From a virus: a stretch of DNA of 42,632 bases. Both the position numbers and the translations under genes were made by a program. The DNA lies in IMG/VR virus record IMGVR_UViG_3300046777_000789, positions 1 through 42,632 of that record, one strand, 5' to 3'. Shown here piece by piece: positions 14,032 to 25,610 of this stretch. The stretch's first letter is position 1. Each line of letters opens with the position of its first letter. The notes beneath the pieces were generated by a model. That model did not search any database and was not told where the DNA came from. It was given only the letters and a program-made list of their open reading frames with translations.

Positions 14032-16950
14032 TTAAACGATAGCCTCGTATGAATATACCCAACCACCACTAATACTTGCGCCTGATCCAGAACCATCAAT
14101 AACTATGACAGTATATGTATCAACTGGTATATTATTCCAAATTGCAACGAATTGAAAAAAATTACTAGCACCATTCATTCCTCTTTGTAATCCATAAGTT
14201 GATCCAGAACTTCTTACTAGTTGCAATGCTAAAGTTGTACCGCCAGCATTTATTCTTCCGTTCCAAACAACCATTAACATGGAACCTTTAGAAACAACTA
14301 ATCCAGTAATCAAATCATAAGTACCTGCTGCTGGAACAACTATTGGAAAAGATGAGTTTGCTGTTGTTGTTTTTTGAAATCCATTTAGATATACATTGGT
14401 TCCATTAAACACCATGTTGGTGGTTGAATTGCCAAATGCAAAGTTCCCAGTGCTATATAAATGAGAGCCAGTGCCAGTCATGGTCGTGCCACTAATGGCA
14501 GGACTAGAACCAATCTGAAGATCACCAGCAGTTATATTGCCAAGGTTGGCAGATATGGCTGAAAGCTGACTGACGCTTAATTTACTGGCAGTGATCGTAT
14601 TCTCAACAATCAGTGAACCAGTAATATATGTCGTCTGCAATATCCAACTGGTGGTATAACGATAAACAATCGCGTTGTTGTAACTGTTATATGACACAGT
14701 GACAATATCGCCAGCAACAGGATTTCTGCCGATTACTGCATTAACTTCAGAGTTTGTTGGAGCCGAACTATCGTTAGCCGTCCTGGTAACTAGGAATGTT
14801 GCAGAACCAGGACTTCCATCAGTACCATTGGTTCCGTTAGTTCCATTGGTCCCATTTGTACCATTGATGCCAGCATAAGACTTAGAAATGGAATAGATTT
14901 TGTCGATAGTAACAGAGCCATAAACGGCACGAAGAGTTGCAGATCCTTGTGCGGCAGCTAATGAAGCAACTGTATATACGCCAGTGGTACTGTTGATACT
15001 GATTGTCAGCCCAGACGTTGCAGAAACAACAGAGAACGTAGACGATGTGGTGACATCAGTCGTGCCGTTGTACATTTTGAATGTACCACCGGCATTTGTA
15101 TAAACGCCACCTCCACCAAAACTATCTGTTTGGACAGTGACAGATTCGTTGGTCAACAATCCAGTCGTGGTGTTTAAGCCATCTTGCAGCTTAACAACCG
15201 TCATTACATCGGTGTATCCAGACAAAGTAGCCTGAACTACGCAATATGCAGCAACTCCAAAGTCTGCAATTGCCAATGTCCGGGTGTTGCCAGATCCACC
15301 AAGAGTTGGGCTACTGATGGCAGTACCAGATGAGTTGTAGTTAGTCGCTGTAAACGATGCAGTTCCAGACAAGTTCTGCAAGTTTGCACTGAACGTAATT
15401 GTCTGAGAAGTTGGGCTTGGATTCCCAGCTTGATCGTATGTAAAGGTTTGAGCAGTTGATGCCAGTGTCAGAACACTTGCAGCACTACCAGCAGCGCCAT
15501 TGGTTCCGTTATAGGCAATACAACGGATGGGATATGCAACATCAGTCCAGTCCAGCGTTGATGTCAACGTTGTGGCTGAAGTATTTAAAGGAATCGTAAT
15601 CTGCCAGAGATAGTTCCCAGGAGTTGTGTTTGTAGGAGCTGTTGTGCTCCATCCTGTTGGCGCTGTATATGACCCGCTTGACCATGTATAGGTCGAAGTG
15701 GTTGTCGGGCGAGTTGGAACTGAGGAAGATCCAGTCCATATAAAAATACTTGGAAAAGCAGATTGAACGCCATTAGCACCAGCAACACCAGGAGTTCCAT
15801 CAAATGTGACTGGCATGGAAATCGTCTTGCTCAAAGGAGACAAAAGATTGGTTCCATTAACCGTCAAAGTGACAGAAACAGATGTCACCGCAGAATTGGG
15901 CGTTATGACAACTGATGAATTGGTAGAGCTAGTTGGCGTTGCGTTTGTAATCGCCCAAGAATAAGTAGGCGAAGTAACGGCAGTCGTGATAGCTGTCAGC
16001 GTTGCAGTTGACGGCGTATATGCGCCGCCAGAGCCAACAACAAACCCTGTATAGCCAGAAATATCGATGTAAGGTGAATCTTGTCCAGCAGCACCAGGAT
16101 CAGAAAACAGATACTGAATTGTTGCTACACCAGCTTGGCTGACAACACCACTAGAGTTCTTGTATCTGACAGGAACTGATATATATGCAGGGCTGCTAGA
16201 CATGGCAGTCGGAGCAGGCCAAACAGCATAATCACCACCATCAGTAGGAGAACCAACAGTAATGTTCGTGTATGAAATATCGCCATTACCAGTGGTAGAC
16301 GAGTTACCAATACGCCAACTATTGTTTACAAAAGCAACGTTGCTGTCGGTTTGAGCATCAGTAAACGGAACAATAACACCGGCATCGGTTGCATACAGGC
16401 TGGCAATAACTCCAGTAAAAACAGGAGCTAAAGGACCACCAGAACGAGGAACCTGCAATGTCGACGGAGCAAAGTAAGGAATAAATGACTCAGCAATAAC
16501 TGGAGTCGTTCCAGACGTTACGTTGTCCAGGTCAATAGATGTTCCAGGATCAACCAGCCAAGCAGTATCAGGAGCAGTAGAAGACACTGCAAATTGAATC
16601 TGACGACCGCCAGTGGTGATATACCAAAGGTACTTAGTTGTGCCAAAACCGCCGGTTGCCTGATACCAAATGTAATCAGCAGGATTAGACGATTCAGCAG
16701 CAAAGTTAGAGTTGTTTACGCCGTAATAACTTTTGTTGGTCGGAGTATTGCTAAAGCCAGTTCCAAACTGGTCATCAGCATATTTGACGGCTATATATTG
16801 ATATATATAACCAACGACAGTTCCACCGGGAGCAACAACTTGTCCTGTGACGGGATTAACTGTATTGCCAATAGAGAAGTTATTCAGCAAATAGTTAATC
16901 GCATCAGAAATCTCTGACTGCGAAGGATTTGAATCAAGTGCGAATGGCAT
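14032..16950 (-). CDS. Large tail fibre / host-specificity protein
   Basis: A 972-residue structural protein. The first 250 residues hold repeats of 'YLWY...GG' beta modules. An Ig-like domain follows near residues 300-385 (TYSWAITNATPTS ... SVTLTVNG), then more beta sandwich domains to about 690. A short collagen-like stalk (GTNGTNGTNGTNGTDGSPG) lies near residue 705. The C-terminal part has VENTITASKLSVSQLSAIS, as in the C-terminus of lambda J-type proteins (DUF1983-like), and a receptor-like tip. It probably binds the host surface. Thr/Ser content is very high. Confidence 0.8.
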   Translation of the reverse strand: MPFALDSNPSQSEISDAINYLLNNFSIGNTVNPVTGQVVAPGGTVVGYIYQYIAVKYADDQFGTGFSNTPTNKSYYGVNNSNFAAESSNPADYIWYQATGGFGTTKYLWYITTGGRQIQFAVSSTAPDTAWLVDPGTSIDLDNVTSGTTPVIAESFIPYFAPSTLQVPRSGGPLAPVFTGVIASLYATDAGVIVPFTDAQTDSNVAFVNNSWRIGNSSTTGNGDISYTNITVGSPTDGGDYAVWPAPTAMSSSPAYISVPVRYKNSSGVVSQAGVATIQYLFSDPGAAGQDSPYIDISGYTGFVVGSGGAYTPSTATLTAITTAVTSPTYSWAITNATPTSSTNSSVVITPNSAVTSVSVTLTVNGTNLLSPLSKTISMPVTFDGTPGVAGANGVQSAFPSIFIWTGSSSVPTRPTTTSTYTWSSGSYTAPTGWSTTAPTNTTPGNYLWQITIPLNTSATTLTSTLDWTDVAYPIRCIAYNGTNGAAGSAASVLTLASTAQTFTYDQAGNPSPTSQTITFSANLQNLSGTASFTATNYNSSGTAISSPTLGGSGNTRTLAIADFGVAAYCVVQATLSGYTDVMTVVKLQDGLNTTTGLLTNESVTVQTDSFGGGGVYTNAGGTFKMYNGTTDVTTSSTFSVVSATSGLTISINSTTGVYTVASLAAAQGSATLRAVYGSVTIDKIYSISKSYAGINGTNGTNGTNGTNGTDGSPGSATFLVTRTANDSSAPTNSEVNAVIGRNPVAGDIVTVSYNSYNNAIVYRYTTSWILQTTYITGSLIVENTITASKLSVSQLSAISANLGNITAGDLQIGSSPAISGTTMTGTGSHLYSTGNFAFGNSTTNMVFNGTNVYLNGFQKTTTANSSFPIVVPAAGTYDLITGLVVSKGSMLMVVWNGRINAGGTTLALQLVRSSGSTYGLQRGMNGASNFFQFVAIWNNIPVDTYTVIVIDGSGSGASISGGWVYSYEAIV

Positions 16951-18563
16951 TAGAACGCATCCTCAACAACAATTGCTTGCCAGTTAAGAGCAGTCAGATT
17001 CCATGTATCTGTTGCATCGTTTGACTGTACCTTAACAGAGTCTGTTCGACCATTGTTTTGTTGAGTTGTAACCCAAGGAGTGTCAGTCACTACACTGACA
17101 ATTCCAGTTTGACCATATACTGGAGTTTGAGCAGTAGAGTTAGCAGTTCCAACTGTAATACTGATCCTTCCAGAACCAGCAACTTCTGGCAAAAGCCTAT
17201 GAGCATAGACTTTAGACGAGAAAGGAACTGGACCGTCTTTAGTTTGGAACGTGATGTTATTACGTTCAAACAAAGCAGGAATCGGGGCGTTATCAACAAA
17301 AGAATTGCCAATAGCAGTCTGAATCAGCTTCTTGTTGGAGACGCCTCCACGGGCATATGCAACTACCCTAGAAGCCAGATTAAACGCCCCAGAAACAACT
17401 TTAGGACCTTCTGTAGCCATACAGGCATTGGCAATGTCCTTGGGTGCATTCCAGATCTGCAAATCATAGCGATATGACAACATCTTGTTACACCAACCAG
17501 TAGAGTTCAAGTCGGGGTAGTAAATCTCGATCTGATACTTCTGGGTATTGTTGACCATAAATAAACGGTCATAGTAAGACGGATTCAGATTACTAAAGAA
17601 GTAATCTTTGACTCGTTGATTGCCAATAGAGTTGAAGCTAGAGCCATCAAATACCCAAATATCTCGGCTGTCGATGCCATAGACATTCTGGTCAGTATTT
17701 GTCCAACAGTTGTTATTCAACAGTCCACGACCTTGGTTAAACAGGCGAACGCCAAAGATTGGTGCAGTCGTGTTTTGGTAGGCAATCGGAGAAAAAATAA
17801 CAGTATCCCAATATGAGCAGACATAAAAGTTTGCTCCTAAAAAGAAACCATCAATAATCGGGCCACGCAAAGGAATCTCTTGCTCGTTAGCCACGTTAGA
17901 AAGAGTAGGCTCCCAAGTATCAGGAATCCCAGTATTAGCAAAAGCCTGTGACCAACGAACTGTGGTTGGATAGTTATAGGTTGTGCCGCCAATAACCTTG
18001 CTGATATTCCCAGCAATCAGGATGTTTCCAACGTTAGGAGAACAGAAGTTTCTAACAAATCCAGCAGTAGTTTTAGTTACTCCAGGGTCATAGTTCCATT
18101 CAGCATCAGGCGTAATTGCAATTTCATTTGCAGTCGGCAACAGATACATTGGGTTATTTAATGTGTCATTGATAAAAAACACATTACCAACCCATGACGT
18201 GGTGATATTCAAATCAGCCGTATATCCAGTCAAATAAGCAGCAGGATTAGCACCATATCCAGGGGTGATATTGGTAATACCTGCTTGATTGACCAAATAC
18301 CATTTGCCATGACTGCTGGAATCTCTAGTTGCGACAATATATGCCCAGCTAGTTTCAGATCTAAACCCGCCTTCCATAAAAATGGATTCAGCGGGAATGG
18401 CAGTCAGAATCTCTTGTTCGCCATTGATCTTTTTTACACCCCGAACATCCGACTCCACATTTAGACCAGAGTTGTACTCATTTGCACCAAGAGCATTACT
18501 TGGTACATCTGGCGTAAAACTCATGTTCGCAAATGGAGTGCGGAGTGGGGTATAGCTACTCAT
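16950..18563 (-). CDS. Tail nozzle/stabilisation-like beta-propeller protein
   Basis: A 537-residue beta-rich protein without signal or membrane segments. Repeated blades with W and YxxD patterns (SWAYIVATRD, WVGNVFFIND, GIDSRDIWVFDG, YDRLFMVNN) suggest a propeller like those of tail nozzle or DNA-stabilisation proteins in short-tailed phages (the P22 gp10 role). It is located in the tail block between the glycosyltransferase and the large fibre, sharing one base with the latter. The exact family is not certain. Confidence 0.6.
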   Translation of the reverse strand: MSSYTPLRTPFANMSFTPDVPSNALGANEYNSGLNVESDVRGVKKINGEQEILTAIPAESIFMEGGFRSETSWAYIVATRDSSSHGKWYLVNQAGITNITPGYGANPAAYLTGYTADLNITTSWVGNVFFINDTLNNPMYLLPTANEIAITPDAEWNYDPGVTKTTAGFVRNFCSPNVGNILIAGNISKVIGGTTYNYPTTVRWSQAFANTGIPDTWEPTLSNVANEQEIPLRGPIIDGFFLGANFYVCSYWDTVIFSPIAYQNTTAPIFGVRLFNQGRGLLNNNCWTNTDQNVYGIDSRDIWVFDGSSFNSIGNQRVKDYFFSNLNPSYYDRLFMVNNTQKYQIEIYYPDLNSTGWCNKMLSYRYDLQIWNAPKDIANACMATEGPKVVSGAFNLASRVVAYARGGVSNKKLIQTAIGNSFVDNAPIPALFERNNITFQTKDGPVPFSSKVYAHRLLPEVAGSGRISITVGTANSTAQTPVYGQTGIVSVVTDTPWVTTQQNNGRTDSVKVQSNDATDTWNLTALNWQAIVVEDAF

Positions 18564-19609
18564 GTTGTCATTTGCTCTAGGTTAGATAGAAGTCGTGGGT
18601 CTTTAGGGTTAAATTCTAGGGCTTTTTTGCATAAATCAACAGCCTGTTCTTTCAATCCTAAATTCCATGCAGCAATCGATGCCAAGTCATAAGGTTTTTC
18701 AGTCCATACGCTTGGGTCCATCGTATATACAGCTTGTTTATCCTTGATCATCAAAGCAGATAAAGCCGCTGAATAACACTCTGACCACAATCCATGTCGG
18801 TAAGTAATCATGGATAGATCAACCCAAGGTTCTCTTGTCCACGAACACTCAGCTACCGCCAACCTATACCATTTCAATGCCTGATGCCAATCTCCCAGTT
18901 CATCGTGGCATTTACCAAGTAACCGCATGGCATAACAACGTTCTGTCTCCCATGTGGCTCCTGGCAAATCCAGATATCGCTTCAATTCGATAATGGCATC
19001 AGCCCAGCGATAATGAAAGGTCAATTCTCTTGCATAGTAGAAGCCATTTCTGGGACACGCAGGGTCTTCAGTAACAGCTACTTTCAGCAGATCAAGATAT
19101 TGCCCTCGGGACTTTGTCGGATCAGGATGATGGCTCACCAGAAGCATATCTGTATGAGCCCACACCTCTGTTATCCGAGAGTCAGCACGAGGCCATTCAT
19201 GAGCCGGGTGATGCCAATGGTATCCAATACGATGATGGATCTTTTCGTAATAAAAAGAAATCCCACAACCCCAATCAAACTTGTACTTCAGTCTGGTTGT
19301 TTCAGGCATCCATACTCGTTCAATTTCATCTCTCCATCCTGGTTCTAAGACTTCATCTAGATCCAAGGATATACAGACATCAAAGTCTCCAGGAATCAGG
19401 TTTAAAGCCGTATCCCGAGCCTTGTCAAACCTCCAAGGGCGGACACTGATGTTGTAGACGGCAGCGCCACATTCCTCGGCTAGTTCTACAGTGTTATCCG
19501 TAGAACCAGTATCGGCAATCAGAATCAGATCAGCTTCTTTGGCAGACTCACAAAATCGCTTTACAAACTGACCTTCATCTTTCGCTATAGCGTAAACCGC
19601 TATCTTCAT
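18560..19609 (-). CDS. Family-2 glycosyltransferase with TPR-like C-terminus
   Basis: ATG at 19609 (MKIAVYAIAKDEGQFVKRF) begins a GT-A fold: DTGSTDNT at residues 33-40 and DLDE at 83-86, the metal/nucleotide-sugar motif. Residues 200-349 form helical pairs of TPR type (CYAMRLLGKCHDELGDWHQAL; SIAAWNLGLKEQAVDLCKKAL). Such GT2-TPR proteins transfer sugars to proteins or polysaccharide. Lying inside the tail block, it may decorate fibre proteins or alter host glycans. The target is inferred only. Confidence 0.8.
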   Translation of the reverse strand: MKIAVYAIAKDEGQFVKRFCESAKEADLILIADTGSTDNTVELAEECGAAVYNISVRPWRFDKARDTALNLIPGDFDVCISLDLDEVLEPGWRDEIERVWMPETTRLKYKFDWGCGISFYYEKIHHRIGYHWHHPAHEWPRADSRITEVWAHTDMLLVSHHPDPTKSRGQYLDLLKVAVTEDPACPRNGFYYARELTFHYRWADAIIELKRYLDLPGATWETERCYAMRLLGKCHDELGDWHQALKWYRLAVAECSWTREPWVDLSMITYRHGLWSECYSAALSALMIKDKQAVYTMDPSVWTEKPYDLASIAAWNLGLKEQAVDLCKKALEFNPKDPRLLSNLEQMTT

Positions 19610-19761
19610 TGCACAGCTTCGGGCTGTTTCTGTTGTTCTTGGATTTGTGCTTTTAGTTTTTGAACCAAAGGCCAAGCATTCGCCCCGGTAGGCAATTGCT
19701 CAAGCACTTTGATAATGTCAAAAGCTTCGGCTTCCAGCAGGTTCAACGATACTTCTTTCAT
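19606..19761 (-). CDS. Hypothetical 51-aa protein
   Basis: A 51-residue ORF, ATG at 19761 behind AAAGGAAATAGC, with a stop overlapping the glycosyltransferase start. Helical; ends with a Gln-rich stretch (QIQEQQKQPEAVQ). The pattern of a short helix followed by LPTGANAWPLVQKL suggests a phage tail-linked micro-protein. Function unknown. Confidence 0.65.
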   Translation of the reverse strand: MKEVSLNLLEAEAFDIIKVLEQLPTGANAWPLVQKLKAQIQEQQKQPEAVQ

Positions 19762-19788
19762 TGCTATTTCCTTTCATTAAACAATGGC

Positions 19789-20085
19789 TTATTGTACCCA
19801 AGGAAGGCCCTGAGATACGGGCGGATTCTTCTGGTTCTCAATGTTTTGCGCCAGCGCGGCCTCAGTAGCGTCTTTGTCAACGCCAGAAGCCCAACACCAA
19901 GCAAGCACCTCTTGCTGAGTCACTTGAGCATACGGAATGGTGGGTTGACCAGGAGCCCATGAGCAGGTGGAGTAGATAGAAGATGAATAATCCCCATCCA
20001 CCGCAGCGGCAGTCCAATGGGCGCAGGTGATGAAACCGTCAGCAGTGATGTAGTCGGTTTGGGTGATTGTCCAGGTTACGTTCAT
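19789..20085 (-). CDS. DUF7936-like tail-associated protein
   Basis: A 98-residue protein. ITQTDYITADGFITCAHWTA, then YSTCSWAPGQPTIPY and VTQQEVLAWCWASGVDK, are typical of a small family that follows tail fibre genes in many phages and cyanophages (DUF7936 as I recall). Probably a fibre-associated or assembly protein. It follows the S74 fibre gene with a two-base gap. Confidence 0.65.
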   Translation of the reverse strand: MNVTWTITQTDYITADGFITCAHWTAAAVDGDYSSSIYSTCSWAPGQPTIPYAQVTQQEVLAWCWASGVDKDATEAALAQNIENQKNPPVSQGLPWVQ

Positions 20086-20087
20086 TT

Positions 20088-21881
20088 TTACTTTCCTTCA
20101 AGTTGTGCCACGCGCTTGCGCAGCGATTGCAATTCAGCCACCAAGTCAGCAATAACTTCTGATGTGCTGGCTTGCATGTTTTGATACACGGGCTTGCCTT
20201 CAGCGTCTACAGCGTCTTTCTCGCCAGTAACACTGCCAGGGTACACCTCTTGGAACTTGTGCGCCAGGAATCCACGAGTGCGCTCACCGCTGGATTTCCA
20301 TTCATACTCAACTGGCTCCAGAGCATCAATGCGAGCACCAGAACCTGTCACGTCACCAATAACGGTTTTCAGGCGATAGTCGGAGGTGGTGTTGTATAGT
20401 GTGATTGATCCATTAGTTGAGATTGAACCAACTTGCGTTGCAAAACTTCCAGAAAAGAAAGTGAGCAGCGTAGATGTGCCGGAGGCTTGGTTCAAAAACC
20501 CTGCAACCTCTTGACTTGAAGAATTATTTAAAAAAGCACCAGCAGGACTTCCCGTTCCCCCTCCAACAGAGACAAACCGAGCATATGACGTAGTAGTCCC
20601 CACCAGCAAATTCCCACTGCTGTCAATACGGGCGCGTTCGGTGCCGTTGTTAAAACACAGCGGAGCACCAGAACGCTGATTTTCGATGTACCAGTTACCG
20701 CCTTGAGAACCAAGCGTTAATCGAGTAATAGCTGCTGCATCAGCTGATGTGTTTTGCCCGTTGAATACTTCTAAAGCCCCTGCTACAGCACCCTGTGAAT
20801 CAATCTTTGCGCCTGTGGCACTGGTTGTTCCTACCAACAAACGCCCACTCTCATCCAGCGTCATCGCCTGGGTGAAGGAGATAGCGGTGCCGGCGGTTCC
20901 GGAGGGGGCGATATTCCATTGATGCTGACCGTTGACGATGTTGTAGCTGCCAGCGGCATTACTGGCTTTGTACGTCATTGCCGTGCCGTTCCAGTACGCA
21001 TTCTGGAACATGGTCATTTGGGTGCTGGTGGATGCAATAGAACCCTGCGTCCCAAGGTCAAACGCCTTGTAGGTAGCCCACGCACTCGGCGTCACCCCCA
21101 GGCCGAGGTTGCCGGAGGCGTCAATACGCATGCGCTCGGTGTCGCTACCGACGTTAAACGTCATGTAGTCGTTGCCATACACCGCCGCATTGATAGATGC
21201 TTTGGTTACACCAGAACTGGAGAACCCAAGTTTGACGGCTTGTGTTCCAGCGGTGGTGTCACTATTGTTGAGTTGTAAAACCTGCTGAGTTCCAGCCGCG
21301 CTCAAGCTCAGTTGGCTGGTTCCAATAACCTGCAATTTGAAACCCGGCGAACTCGTCCCGATCCCCAGCCCGGTGCTGGTGAGGCGCATTTGTTCGGAGC
21401 CGCTGATGTAAAAAATGGACGACCCGCTTTGGTTATTGATATAAAAATCATTTCCAAATAATGCGATATTTACCCCGTTGTTACTTGCTGTTCCAGTAGT
21501 GCTGTTTGTTAGCCGAAGCGTTGATTGAGTTGCGTTATTGATGTGCAGTGCATTGCCTTGATTGACCGTCGGCGTGGCGATGCCTAATCCAAAATTCGTC
21601 CCATCAAACGTCAGCGCAGAACCAGTCGTGAACTGCTTGCTACCGTTCAGGTAGCCAACGCCGTTGGCTGTGCCGCCTGTCAAAGTAATACTGGTATATG
21701 TACCAGAAGTAGCAACTTTGGTCGCAAGTGTTTGAACAACACCGGCATTGTCTTTATAAAACAAAATACCATCAGTGATGTTTAAAGCTAATTCACCACT
21801 CACCAAATTACCAGCAGAAGGAGCGGCAGAAGCAGTCGTCGAGTAATAAAGCGAGATGGGGCTGTACCCAGTTTGTGCCAT
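20088..21881 (-). CDS. Tail fibre with C-terminal S74 intramolecular chaperone
   Basis: ATG at 21881 follows AAGGAAAAATC and is preferred to the frame start 42 bases upstream. The 597-residue protein has an N-terminal attachment part (SPISLYYSTTAS; LVSGELALNITDG) and repeated beta modules with 'ERMRIDASGNLGLG' and 'ERARIDSSGNLLVG' turns. The peptidase S74 domain begins with SDYRLK at about residue 500. S74 domains trimerise the fibre and then cut themselves off at that serine. It ends in a coiled coil (LVAELQSLRKRVAQLEG). A receptor-binding or host-adhesion fibre. Confidence 0.88.
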   Translation of the reverse strand: MAQTGYSPISLYYSTTASAAPSAGNLVSGELALNITDGILFYKDNAGVVQTLATKVATSGTYTSITLTGGTANGVGYLNGSKQFTTGSALTFDGTNFGLGIATPTVNQGNALHINNATQSTLRLTNSTTGTASNNGVNIALFGNDFYINNQSGSSIFYISGSEQMRLTSTGLGIGTSSPGFKLQVIGTSQLSLSAAGTQQVLQLNNSDTTAGTQAVKLGFSSSGVTKASINAAVYGNDYMTFNVGSDTERMRIDASGNLGLGVTPSAWATYKAFDLGTQGSIASTSTQMTMFQNAYWNGTAMTYKASNAAGSYNIVNGQHQWNIAPSGTAGTAISFTQAMTLDESGRLLVGTTSATGAKIDSQGAVAGALEVFNGQNTSADAAAITRLTLGSQGGNWYIENQRSGAPLCFNNGTERARIDSSGNLLVGTTTSYARFVSVGGGTGSPAGAFLNNSSSQEVAGFLNQASGTSTLLTFFSGSFATQVGSISTNGSITLYNTTSDYRLKTVIGDVTGSGARIDALEPVEYEWKSSGERTRGFLAHKFQEVYPGSVTGEKDAVDAEGKPVYQNMQASTSEVIADLVAELQSLRKRVAQLEGK

Positions 21882-21891
21882 GATTTTTCCT

Positions 21892-22382
21892 TCAGAACGT
21901 GCCGCCGCTGATACCACCAGCAACAGTTAAATAAATGTTACCAGTTTGTTGTGTCCAAGTACCACTTTCCTTTAACCACATGGTTTGAGGAGTTGTGTTT
22001 GTTTGAAAATACAATTGATTATCTTGTCCATCTCCAGAGCCAGGAGCAACTGATCCAATCAGAATAGGCAAACCAGCCCCGCTGGAATATGCCATCTGAC
22101 CAGGAGTTGACCAAACTAAAGCGGCGGTATCTTTTGAGTTAACAACCGCGATAGACACCCATACAAGGTTTGTTGGGTTAGACGGCGGATTAACTGACCA
22201 GCCTGTGGGCGGAGTTCCACTGTTTGTTGTGAAATCCCAAGATCCTCCGGTTGGAGTTGCTGGTTGGGAGCCTGAGACTTGGAAGATGTACCACTCAAAA
22301 TATGTTCCTCCAAGTTGACTAGCAGCATTCCCGTAAAGACCAACTGTCTCTCCAGCAGATCCATAAAAACTTGCTGTCATCA

Positions 22383-22383
<1 letters not shown>
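21892..22383 (-). CDS. Fibre-module protein, paralogue of the collagen-like fibre
   Basis: A 163-residue protein. Residues 10-95 (ETVGLYGN ... GGTYFEWYIF ... TPTGGSWDF ... [20 protein letters not shown]) closely match residues 20-105 of the next protein, so the two arose by tandem duplication. The C-terminal part (GDGQDNQLYFQTNTTPQTMWLKESGTW, a typical fibre motif, first part only) replaces the collagen stalk. Both proteins end GGTF. Start at the ATGATG that overlaps the upstream stop as TAATG. Probably a fibre adaptor or short fibre. Confidence 0.7.
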
Positions 22384-24035
<1,652 letters not shown>

Positions 24036-24044
24036 TTTGTGCCT

Positions 24045-25031
24045 TTATTTGAAGCTGTAGCGATAATCACGGGGCTGGAATTCAGAGGTCAAGTGCTGGT
24101 CTCCACCTTTCCACTTTCCTTTGTAATTCTGGTCTTCAATAACGCCATAAGCATCATCAAAACGAGCCAACCATTTCTGAGACTCATCTGTGTTTTTGTT
24201 CTTGTCATAAAACGCATACAGAGTGCCGTAGAAGTAGCCTTCAGGAAATGACGACAATGCAGCATTATTTTGGACCAAAGGAACCAAAGGATCTCCAGTC
24301 GGACTAAACAAGAACGGAAAAGTACGTAGATAGTACGCTTTTATGTTTACGTTTTCACCAGGATTAGGTGTAAAGACGTAGTTGGGTCCAACTTCAGAGA
24401 AAGAAGCACGGATAACCCGAGGAACACCAAACGGCTTGACGTACAACTGGTCGATCATTCGACGACGAATAATCTCTCGGTCGCCGACACGATCATAAAT
24501 AATCCAAGGACCCATAGAGGAAGCAGGAGTTCCTGGTTCAACAGAACTATTGGGAGTTTCTTGGAAAAACAGAATGGGCGAATTCATGTCGGCAGGAATT
24601 GGAGCCAAGCCTTGTGAATTAGTGACCAACACAGTCGGGTCATCGCCGTATGGATTTGTACGCAGAGCAGGCAGCTCAATAGTACGCATCTTTAGTTCTG
24701 CAAACTGAATGCAAGACTGAATTTCGATAGAAGACTGGGTAGGAATCTTCAAAATGGCGGTTGGCAGAGTTGCACCACTCCACATGCCATCAGGATCATC
24801 AACAGTAATTGAAGAACTGCCTACAGCCACAACAACGGTAAACGTACCAATTGCAGATGGTCCAACAAAGTCACCAACAGTAATTTGAGATCTTGGGTCA
24901 GCAGAAGTTGTGATGACGCCGGTACTGCTACTAAAAGCAGTAGCGTTAATCTCAATGCTGAAGGGAACGGCCCCAACCCACTGTGCGACTCGACTAACAA
25001 GAACGTTAGCAGATTGGATAAATAAGGCCAT
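24045..25031 (-). CDS. SU10-type head-tail adaptor protein
   Basis: A 328-residue protein. The N-terminal 90 residues form a beta insert (ITTSADPRSQITVGDFVG). The helical C-terminal part has SSFPEGYFYGTLYAFYD, then WLARFDDAYGVIEDQNYKG, which fits the SU10 adaptor family that plugs onto the portal. It lies downstream of capsid and upstream of fibres, as expected for a head-tail connector. ATG at 25031 behind AAGGGTAAGTC. Confidence 0.7.
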   Translation of the reverse strand: MALFIQSANVLVSRVAQWVGAVPFSIEINATAFSSSTGVITTSADPRSQITVGDFVGPSAIGTFTVVVAVGSSSITVDDPDGMWSGATLPTAILKIPTQSSIEIQSCIQFAELKMRTIELPALRTNPYGDDPTVLVTNSQGLAPIPADMNSPILFFQETPNSSVEPGTPASSMGPWIIYDRVGDREIIRRRMIDQLYVKPFGVPRVIRASFSEVGPNYVFTPNPGENVNIKAYYLRTFPFLFSPTGDPLVPLVQNNAALSSFPEGYFYGTLYAFYDKNKNTDESQKWLARFDDAYGVIEDQNYKGKWKGGDQHLTSEFQPRDYRYSFK

Positions 25032-25040
25032 GACTTACCC

Positions 25041-25547
25041 TTACTTGGTGGCTATTAGAGGATTATAAGGAATTGGTATTTTTCCGCTAGGGTGACAGAC
25101 AAAATCAGAATAGTGCTGATTAACAATAGCGTAAAACTTAATCTTGTCTTCTTTGTCCCGTTTGATCAATTCCCAAGGACGGTTATTAAACCATTTTGAA
25201 CTGATTTCGTGAGCAAAGCATTTTGGCAAATTCATCATGTGAGCCGTACCAGCAAAAAATGGATTATCCGTTCCATGCTCTTTATAGAACTCTCGTAGAT
25301 TCTTGCATTCTTGGCGAATGGCTTCTACGTTCTTTTGCTCATACTGCACATAACGCTCTCCATCCTGAGCGCCAACCTTATACCGCATATTCCCGGTATC
25401 AAAGGTTTGCGACCAAGTACCAGATTTAACTTCATTAAACAGTTTGTCATTCTGACGGAAAACACCATCCACGCCAGCTTCGAGAATACCGTTTTTGTAG
25501 TAATCCTCGTTGATAACTGCTTCTTCGTTATTAGCGTTCAATCCCAT
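25041..25547 (-). CDS. Hypothetical head-region protein
   Basis: A 168-residue soluble protein (MGLNANNEEAVINEDYYKNG) with an amphipathic middle helix (NVEAIRQECKNLREFYKEHG) and an aromatic, basic C-terminal half. Its place between the major capsid and adaptor genes suggests a head completion, decoration or connector role. The family is not recognised. A clean AAAGGAGT ribosome site precedes ATG at 25547. Confidence 0.6.
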   Translation of the reverse strand: MGLNANNEEAVINEDYYKNGILEAGVDGVFRQNDKLFNEVKSGTWSQTFDTGNMRYKVGAQDGERYVQYEQKNVEAIRQECKNLREFYKEHGTDNPFFAGTAHMMNLPKCFAHEISSKWFNNRPWELIKRDKEDKIKFYAIVNQHYSDFVCHPSGKIPIPYNPLIATK

Positions 25548-25567
25548 ACTGCTCTACTCCTTTCCAA

Positions 25568-25589
25568 AGGAGCCCCTTTCGGAGCCCCT
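25568..25589 (-). promoter_or_regulatory. Strong stem-loop with GAAA tetraloop after the capsid gene
   Basis: In the late transcript a 9-bp stem (AGGGGCTCC with GGGGCTCCT, two G-U wobbles) is capped by a GNRA loop GAAA. It lies between the capsid stop and the next ribosome site. No U-tract follows, so it likely protects or partly limits readthrough from the capsid message rather than fully ending transcription. Confidence 0.6.
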
Positions 25590-25610
25590 TCAGAAAGACA
25601 CTTAAGTCAA

